DNA of 56,020 nucleotides from CAZDQL01 sp964507325 (GTDB lineage Bacteria; Planctomycetota; UBA1135; GCA-002686595): contig CAZDQL010000040.1 of assembly GCA_964507325.1 (NCBI GenBank), positions 1 to 56,020 on the forward strand, given 5' to 3'. The notes under the pieces are model-generated. The model was not told the DNA's origin, made no database searches, and saw only the letters and a list, made by a program, of their open reading frames with translations. The translations under genes and the position numbers were made by a program. Position 1 is the first letter of the stretch. Each line of letters begins with the position of its first letter. Below are positions 50,404-56,020 of this stretch, piece by piece.

Positions 50404-51711
50404 TCACTGCGCGAGTTCCACCCGGATCGGGTAGGTGCGCGCCAGGTCCCCGTGGGCGCCGGAGGCCAGCAGCGCGGCCAGGGTCGGGACGGGACGACCC
50501 CGGTAGACCTCCTTGCCGCCGAGCAGGACCACCACCTCGCGCGAGAGGTCCACGAGCTCGTCGTCGAGGAGGAGGGCGTAGCCCTTGCCCGGCCCCTGGA
50601 CCTCGATCCGAACCGTGTTCTCCTCGCGATCGAGGTCCGCCACCACGAGCGTCCCCCTGACCGGGTTCTCGCACCACAGCCAGTAGAACTGGCGCTTCCA
50701 CGCCAGCGCTTGCTGCCAGACGATGCGCTCCGGTCGCGCGTCGCGTCGCTTGTCCCGGATCTTGTCCACCAGCGCTTCGTACCCCCCCGGCGGCGGCCCG
50801 TGCCCGCGGCCGTCCACCTCCCAGTACTCGTAGTCGAAGCCCCCCCAGCGCTTCTGCGCCTCGGCCAGCCGCTTGACGGCGAACTGGTTCGCGTCGGGGG
50901 ACACGCGCGGGTCGTCGATCGACTGGTAGACGACGATGGAGGTGTTGCGCAGGTTCGGCACGACGCCCGCGTCGATGTCGAGGATCCTCCCCCCGCCGGT
51001 CATGACGGGCGTGGGCGCGCCCGCCGAGGGGATCAGGCCCGCGACGAGGTCCGCGTGGTGCCCCCCGAGGGTCCAGGAGCCGTAGCCCCCCATCGAGTGC
51101 CCGCCGAAGTACACCTGGTCGCGGTCGATCTTCCAGGTGCGCAGGGCGCGCTCGATCAGCTCGAGGATGAACTCTTCGGTGCCGCTGTCGGTCCAGCCGC
51201 GCTCGGTCTTCTCGAGCACCTGAGGGAAGATCCCCAGCCACTTGGCGTCATCCGCCGCGGCGTCGAACGCGCCGTGGGCGGAGCGGGCGTCCCCCGAGTC
51301 GACTCCCCCACCGTGCATGCCGATGAAGAGCCCCTTGGGCTTCTTCGTCTCGCCGCCGAGGATGTAGAGGCCGCGCTCCCCCTCCTCCCACAGGTGGTAC
51401 GGGCCGGCCTTCTTCTCGAGCTTGGGACCCTTGTCCCAGAGCTTGGCGATCTTCCTGCGCCAGGTCCTCTCGCGGCTCGCGTTGAGGGGCGGGAGCAGCT
51501 CGAGGCGCTCCTCGATCGCGGCTTGGCGCGAGCGACCCTCCTCGGTGCGTCCGTCGAGGGTGAGGTACTCGGCGACGAGGGTGTCGGTCTCGCGCGCGGA
51601 GGGGGGTGCCGGCGCGGCGTCGTCCTGGGCGCTGGCGGGCGTGGGGAGAGACGCGGCGAGCGCTGCGACGATGGCGAGGCTCAGGCTGGGGTGCGATCGT
51701 GTGCGCTGCAT
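50404..51711 (-). CDS. Secreted serine esterase of the alpha/beta hydrolase fold
   Basis: A 435-residue protein with a signal peptide (LAIVAALAASLPTPASAQ). A helical section (about 30-100) precedes an alpha/beta hydrolase core: GLFIGMHGGGVDSGDARSAH (oxyanion-hole HGGG), the nucleophile serine in VYFGGHSMGGYGSWTLGG, a plausible acid in YQSIDDPRVSPD and the His in VDGRGHGPPPGGYEA. The layout matches secreted feruloyl-esterase/PHB-depolymerase-like proteins; the substrate is unknown. The last 100 residues form a beta domain (GTLVVADLDREENTVRIEVQ). The start is the ATG at 51711, 28 nt after a TAGAAT box. It converges on the sigma-factor gene with a 10-nt gap. Confidence 0.88.
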   Translation of the reverse strand: MQRTRSHPSLSLAIVAALAASLPTPASAQDDAAPAPPSARETDTLVAEYLTLDGRTEEGRSRQAAIEERLELLPPLNASRERTWRRKIAKLWDKGPKLEKKAGPYHLWEEGERGLYILGGETKKPKGLFIGMHGGGVDSGDARSAHGAFDAAADDAKWLGIFPQVLEKTERGWTDSGTEEFILELIERALRTWKIDRDQVYFGGHSMGGYGSWTLGGHHADLVAGLIPSAGAPTPVMTGGGRILDIDAGVVPNLRNTSIVVYQSIDDPRVSPDANQFAVKRLAEAQKRWGGFDYEYWEVDGRGHGPPPGGYEALVDKIRDKRRDARPERIVWQQALAWKRQFYWLWCENPVRGTLVVADLDREENTVRIEVQGPGKGYALLLDDELVDLSREVVVLLGGKEVYRGRPVPTLAALLASGAHGDLARTYPIRVELAQ

Positions 51712-51739
51712 GGGTACGGTCCGGGGGTCGAGCGGGGGC

Positions 51740-51745
51740 ATTCTA
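51740..51745 (-). promoter_or_regulatory. Candidate -10 box for the esterase gene
   Basis: TAGAAT on the minus strand, 28 nt before the esterase ATG. The expected -35 region is a G/C run, so no -35 is present. Confidence 0.4.
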
Positions 51746-51769
51746 CCGCAGGCGAATTCAGGGGGGGGG

Positions 51770-51891
51770 TCACGTCGACGCGCGGCGTCGAGGGCCTCGG
51801 GGAGGATCCGCAGCGCATGCGGCTCTACCGAGTCGTGGTGGAGTACCCCGCGCTCTACTCGGTGGTGTGGCTGCGAGCGCGCCGCCGGTGA
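51770..51891 (+). other. Possible 3' remnant of a gene
   Basis: A short frame ending at a TGA (51889-51891) encodes GLGEDPQRMRLYRVVVEYPA and LYSVVWLRARRR with gene-like codon use, but without a start or upstream domain. It sits between the esterase gene and the lower-G+C export pair, within a 287-bp gap (51712-51998) that holds nothing else recognisable. Confidence 0.3.
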
Positions 51892-51998
51892 GGGTGAGCG
51901 GACCTCAGGCGTCGTACCCACCGCGCGTTCCATTGGAGAACGTGGACATCCTCTGCCCGTCGGGCGACGCGCGCAGCGGCCACGTCGCGCGAGTTCGC

Positions 51999-54131
51999 TC
52001 AACGACGCAAGCGATCGGCGAATACTAGGACCTTGCGCAGCACGATGGTGGCGATCGTCAGGCGCTCTCCCGGCAGCCGCAGGCGCCCCGTCATACCCCA
52101 CAGGAGGCGCGCGTCCTCGGCCTCGTGTAGGACCACCTCGAACTCGAACTGGGAGCGCTGCATCTCGCCACTCAATGGGTTGATGGCGAACGCGCTGAGG
52201 TTGAGGTGGGCCCGATAGCGCTCATCTAGCTTGCGCATACCCGCGGGCTTCGCGCGCAGGATCGTTCCCGAGAGTACGCGGGAGGGGTCGGACCGCGAGC
52301 GAAACTCGACGCGCTGCCCGATCTGCGGGCGCGCCGCGGCCACGCCCTCCTCAGTCAGAAGGGCGCGCACCACCGTCGGACCTCCGAGGACCGTGGCCAC
52401 CGCCTCGCCGGGGCGGACGTGGAGCCCGATGTCGTTCGTGTCGAGGCACGAAACCACGACGCCGTCAATGGGGGTGCAGAGCACGAGGCGTTCAAGCCGC
52501 GTCTGGTGAAAGGAGCGCTCCTCCTCAAGCTGGAGGATACGTTTCTCCTCCTGCATCGCCAGGGCTGGATTCTCGACGGCGTGGACGCCATGCCGAAGCC
52601 TTGCCGCGGCGAGATGCGCGTCGACGTCCGACAGCGCCATGTCGGCTTCGACATCGAAGAGCGCGGCCACCTGGTCGCCGCTGGCAAGGCGGGCCCCGGG
52701 CTCGACCGCTAGGTCATGCAGGAAACCTGCCACCTGCGCGCGAACCACGCTCTCCGCTTGGGCCGTCACAACGCACGGAGCAGTGACGTGAGTCGGCACC
52801 GGAATGGCCGCCACCGCGAGGGGAATCCCTGCGAAGACTAGGGCACTCAAGGCCACGGCCCAACCTCGAACGCTCGCGGTCTCCTCCGACCTCCAGAGAT
52901 AGCCAAGGGTCGTGCGCACCACGCGCACCACCTCGGTCAACACATAGGCCCCGCCTACAAACAGCCCCAGGACGAAGAACTTCGTCGCGATGAGCGCAGA
53001 GATCCCGAGGACGAGCACAACCTTGTAGATGGCCGAGGCGAAGCCGAAGCCGAGCAGGAAGAGGCGGGGCACGACCGAGCCTGGCTCGCCAGAGGACCGC
53101 ACTCCGAGGAACACGCGCTTGAGGATGCGAGCTCCCTCCGCGTGCGAGCGTTGGCGAAGATTGGGGACCTCCACAAGATCGCTGAGTGCGTAGTAGCCGT
53201 CGTAGCGCATCAACGGGTTGATGTTGAAGGCCACGGTCACCACGGTGGAGAGCACGATCACGTTGTGCAGCACCGACTGCAGCGACCCTGGTGGCGTCAC
53301 GGACCACAGGATCGCGGCGAGAGCGCCGATGCCGATCTCGACGTACATCCCGGCGATGCACACGAACAGGCGCTCGCGCTTTCGCGAAAAGCCCCATGAC
53401 GCCGTCGCATCGACGTACGCGCACGGCGTACCGACGATGAAGTAGGCGCCCATCTCCGGTACATGGCCTCCGAAGTACTTGGTCGCGTAAGCGTGCCCGA
53501 GTTCGTGCGCGACCTTCAGAACCACGAGCGTGACCCACAGGAGAGGAAGGTTGGAACTCGTGAAGATGTTGAGAACGGGCGCAGAGAAGTCCGCCCAGTT
53601 GCGCGCGATCACCCAGCCCGCCACGACCACAAGCAGACACCACGCGATCATCGCCCCGCGGCTGAAGAGTGGGCGTACGTAGCCGATCGTGCGCTCGAGA
53701 AACCCATTGGGCTTGACGAGGGGTACCCGCCAGAAGAGCACCGAGGTAACCAGGCGAGCACGCCTCGCCTTCGACTGGGCCTCGTGGCGACGGTACAGGC
53801 TCTTCTCGTCGGCGATCGGGAGCTTGAGCAGTCCGAGCTTGTGGAGCGAGAACACGAATCGGAAGAACCGCTCCTCGTCATCCTCACCCAGTCGGCGCTG
53901 GAGAACGAGGACTTCGAACGTCTCGTGGAGCGTCCGATCCACTCGCAGGGCACAGAGCACGGCGTAGTCGTCGGCCGAGAATTTGTGGCTTCCGAAAGTA
54001 ACCGGATCACGCACTACGTAGGCGGGCACACCACGGAAGATGTGGCGGCTCACCTCGAGATCTCGCCGCAGCTCGACACGCGCCTCGGCGAGGCGGTTGG
54101 CAAGAGAGGGGGCTTCGGTGCCTGGATCCAT
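51999..54131 (-). CDS. PqqD-like / M50 peptidase / HlyD fusion membrane protein
   Basis: A 710-residue protein with three parts. Residues 10-105 resemble a PqqD-type peptide-binding winged helix (ELRRDLEVSRHIFRGVPAYV, FSADDYAVLCALRVDRTLHE). Residues 150-440 are a polytopic M50 metallopeptidase with HELGH at 209-213 and, 90 residues on, NINPLMRYDGYYALSD, whose Asp is the usual third zinc ligand. Residues 455-690 are a HlyD-like periplasmic adaptor: split lipoyl domain (VVRAQVAGFLHDLAVEPGAR, LCTPIDGVVVSCLDTNDIGL), helical hairpin and barrel. This layout is known for putative peptide-processing exporters but remains uncharacterised. It lies 3 nt behind the GAF-HlyD gene and should act with it. 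Base composition and third codon positions are visibly less G+C-rich than upstream genes. Confidence 0.88.
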   Translation of the reverse strand: MDPGTEAPSLANRLAEARVELRRDLEVSRHIFRGVPAYVVRDPVTFGSHKFSADDYAVLCALRVDRTLHETFEVLVLQRRLGEDDEERFFRFVFSLHKLGLLKLPIADEKSLYRRHEAQSKARRARLVTSVLFWRVPLVKPNGFLERTIGYVRPLFSRGAMIAWCLLVVVAGWVIARNWADFSAPVLNIFTSSNLPLLWVTLVVLKVAHELGHAYATKYFGGHVPEMGAYFIVGTPCAYVDATASWGFSRKRERLFVCIAGMYVEIGIGALAAILWSVTPPGSLQSVLHNVIVLSTVVTVAFNINPLMRYDGYYALSDLVEVPNLRQRSHAEGARILKRVFLGVRSSGEPGSVVPRLFLLGFGFASAIYKVVLVLGISALIATKFFVLGLFVGGAYVLTEVVRVVRTTLGYLWRSEETASVRGWAVALSALVFAGIPLAVAAIPVPTHVTAPCVVTAQAESVVRAQVAGFLHDLAVEPGARLASGDQVAALFDVEADMALSDVDAHLAAARLRHGVHAVENPALAMQEEKRILQLEEERSFHQTRLERLVLCTPIDGVVVSCLDTNDIGLHVRPGEAVATVLGGPTVVRALLTEEGVAAARPQIGQRVEFRSRSDPSRVLSGTILRAKPAGMRKLDERYRAHLNLSAFAINPLSGEMQRSQFEFEVVLHEAEDARLLWGMTGRLRLPGERLTIATIVLRKVLVFADRLRR

Positions 54132-54134
54132 GGG

Positions 54135-55982
54135 CTACAGCCAGAAGTGGTAGCGCAGGTTCTCAACGACTCGATGAAATGCCACCCAGTACGGCCGACG
54201 CTTCCCAGCTTCGATCTTCGCCAGCCCCTCCATCCCCGACCGCAGCCACTCCTGTGTGAGGTCAATGCGGGCTTCAGCGATGATCACGTTCCGCCCTCCC
54301 CGCTGCTCAGCGGCGGGCTGCAGGCGGATGATCTCGAATCGATGCGCCTCTTCCGGTCGCGAGACGCTCGTGAAGCGGCCGGGTAGACCCGGGTGCACGT
54401 CGGCGATGCCCGCCTCAGGGACCTCGATCTCCAGCCGCCACGACTCATCACGCGAGATCTCGAACAGCATTTCTCCCTTCGTCAGGTGATCGCCAATCCT
54501 CTCCCGATGGTCCCCGACAATGACCACTCCATCAGTCGGTGCGCGAACGCAGGCCTGCGCAATCTGGAATCGGTAGAGAGCTATGTCGGCCTCGATCTGA
54601 CGTTGCGCGGCCTCCGCCAGCTTGATGTCCATCGGAACGCCTGCGGCCAGAGCACGGCGACCGTCGAGTTCCTTGATGGCAAGCTCACTCTCAAGCCGGC
54701 CCACCTCGAGTTCGAGCGACGATGTATCGAGGACGCACAGGACCTGCCCGGCTTCGACCACGTCCCCTGGTACGACTTCGCAGCTGCGAAGGACGGCGTC
54801 CAAGGGAACACTCACATGCCGCGCCGCAGATGGCTTCAGGGTACACGGCGCCGTGATCCTGTAATCGACGGAGCCGAATACGCACCAGGACGCGAACGCG
54901 AAGACGCCCATCACCAGAGCCTTGCGACCCCACCGGCGTCCATCGAATAGACCGCGCACGAAGCCGCTTGCGGAGAAGAGGAGGTGCGAGAGCAGGGAAC
55001 GCGTCGCGTGCCGCACCACCTCGAGTCCGGTCGCGTAGGGCTCGACCAGGGTCTTGAGTTCGTGCAGCTCCTCGGCGTCGAACGGGGCGTGCGGAGAGCG
55101 TCGGATGGCGAGAGCTGCGACGCATTCTCCATCCGAGAAGAGGGGTATCGTCGCTACCGCCGCTCCCCTTGCAGCGGAATGCCACGCCATGTGCAGCGGA
55201 CATCCGATCGCTACGTCCTCGGGATCCAAACCGTCCTCGGCCTGGGCCACGACCGTGCAACCCATGTCGACCGCTTCCTCGAGCGCGGCCTGGATTGTCC
55301 GGATGCCCGGACTGTTCCTGGACACCTCGGCTTGTCCCGACAAGGACAGAATGCGGACCTTGGCCCCGCGCACGGATGCCAGGCACACCTGGTCGCAGCC
55401 TTCTCGGCTGTGGAGCTTGTTCGTGATCGTGAAGGCTAGCTCGGTTTCCGACTCGAATTGCGTGAGCTTGCGCACAGAGGAGACCGAAGAGCGGCTCACC
55501 TCGCTGCGGTTCGAGCTCACCTGGCCAATCGAAGCTACGAGGTGGGCGATCAACGAAGCGAGGGCGTCTAGCTCCATGCCCGCGCGCTCCGCGTTCTCGC
55601 GCTCGGCGCAGGGGACGACGGCCACAATCGCGCCCTCGACTCCACCGACCTGCGCACGGATCGGGGTGGAGAGGAGGGCAAGGCGGGCTTCTCCCCCCCG
55701 TGCGCGGTAGACACGCGCGTGCGATCGCGGCTCGGCCATGGTCACCGTGAGCATGTTCTGCGTGGTTGGTGTTGACCAGAAGTCGGGGTCTGTGGTGGGA
55801 GGCGCATACGACTCCTTGACGAGTGTGGCGGGCTGACGGACCTCGAGCTCGGCATAGATCGCAGACAGCCGCGAGCCGACCACCTCGAGCGCCTCGCCTA
55901 GGAACTCGTTGACCGAGCACGCTTCCTGCGCGATCTCCATGAGGATCTCGATCCCCCGGCTCAGGCTACCCCGTAGTTGCAT
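54135..55982 (-). CDS. GAF-GAF-TM-HlyD adaptor protein
   Basis: A 615-residue protein. Two GAF-like sensor domains (about 10-160 and 180-325; SVRGAKVRILSLSGQAEV and AVATIPLFSDGECVAALAIR in the second) occupy the cytoplasmic side. One TM helix follows at about 355-372. The periplasmic part is HlyD-like: VLRSCEVVPGDVVEAGQVLC and ACVRAPTDGVVIVGDHRER form the two lipoyl halves around a helical hairpin (EVGRLESELAIKELDGRRAL), then the barrel LEIEVPEAGIADVHPGLPGR. An adaptor with cytoplasmic ligand-sensing domains is unusual. It is the upstream partner of the M50-HlyD gene (3-nt gap). The ATG at 55982 is the start supported here; the 38 bases beyond hold no complete gene, and an outer-membrane channel or ABC unit may lie past the window edge. 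Confidence 0.85.
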   Translation of the reverse strand: MQLRGSLSRGIEILMEIAQEACSVNEFLGEALEVVGSRLSAIYAELEVRQPATLVKESYAPPTTDPDFWSTPTTQNMLTVTMAEPRSHARVYRARGGEARLALLSTPIRAQVGGVEGAIVAVVPCAERENAERAGMELDALASLIAHLVASIGQVSSNRSEVSRSSVSSVRKLTQFESETELAFTITNKLHSREGCDQVCLASVRGAKVRILSLSGQAEVSRNSPGIRTIQAALEEAVDMGCTVVAQAEDGLDPEDVAIGCPLHMAWHSAARGAAVATIPLFSDGECVAALAIRRSPHAPFDAEELHELKTLVEPYATGLEVVRHATRSLLSHLLFSASGFVRGLFDGRRWGRKALVMGVFAFASWCVFGSVDYRITAPCTLKPSAARHVSVPLDAVLRSCEVVPGDVVEAGQVLCVLDTSSLELEVGRLESELAIKELDGRRALAAGVPMDIKLAEAAQRQIEADIALYRFQIAQACVRAPTDGVVIVGDHRERIGDHLTKGEMLFEISRDESWRLEIEVPEAGIADVHPGLPGRFTSVSRPEEAHRFEIIRLQPAAEQRGGRNVIIAEARIDLTQEWLRSGMEGLAKIEAGKRRPYWVAFHRVVENLRYHFWL

Positions 55983-56020
55983 AGATCCAAGGCCCTATCT
56001 GCGCGAATCAGCGGATGCTG

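Overview
The window is a stretch of a very G+C-rich bacterial chromosome (roughly 70% by eye). No rRNA, CRISPR array or complete transposase gene is visible. The best lineage guess is an uncultured member of the Planctomycetota. The basis is the C-terminal segment of the FG-GAP protein near 35.15 kb (PCGNPGAAGEGC...), a secreted-protein tail near 0.2 kb (IPSDPALIGVQL), an ECF sigma factor fused to a membrane helix and a large outer domain, a FUN14 protein, and a GAF-HlyD / M50-HlyD gene pair. This assignment rests on recalled family features, not on a search. Starts are mostly without a clear Shine-Dalgarno sequence, and several lie 6-9 nt after a TANNNT box, suggesting leaderless mRNAs.

Layout. 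0-5 kb: a secreted beta-propeller-like protein diverges from a glycine-cleavage operon (glycine riboswitch with its own terminator, gcvT, gcvH, and a LipM-type octanoyltransferase that could supply the GcvH cofactor). 5.1-5.3 kb: a 196-bp MITE-like element with 24-bp inverted ends and a 9-bp flanking duplication. 5.4-12.3 kb: tRNA-Gln, cinA, tatC, a membrane-anchored coiled-coil protein ending in a BRCT-like fold, coaE and rho. 12.3-25.1 kb: surface-glycan and envelope genes (GT2; GT4 fused to a coiled coil; another GT4; an MsbA-like ABC exporter; a two-gene ABC exporter) mixed with trxB, an inositol-monophosphatase-family enzyme, glpD and an ArsC-like protein.

25.2-30.8 kb: secreted or lipid-anchored proteins: a SurA/parvulin-like chaperone, a second parvulin-like lipoprotein, a helical-repeat protein and a gluzincin-like protein lacking its catalytic Glu. 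30.9-34.1 kb: two tandem, closely related B12-binding/radical SAM enzymes. 34.1-38.6 kb: an FG-GAP protein interrupted by one in-frame TGA, a GH2 lipoprotein and a FUN14 protein. 39-41.3 kb: an OmpR-type two-component pair. 41.3-42.2 kb: no intact gene, but a second, degraded pair of the same inverted ends and probable gene debris. 42.2-51.7 kb: AsmA-like protein, zinc-ribbon/M50 membrane protein, sulfatase-fold lipoprotein with Thr at the nucleophile position, the membrane-anchored ECF sigma factor (also with one in-frame TGA) and a secreted serine esterase.

52-56 kb: two translationally adjacent genes of lower G+C encode a GAF-GAF-TM-HlyD protein and a PqqD-like/M50/HlyD protein. Together they look like a dedicated export or processing module that continues past the right edge. 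This pair and the membrane-tethered sigma factor are the most interesting items in the window.
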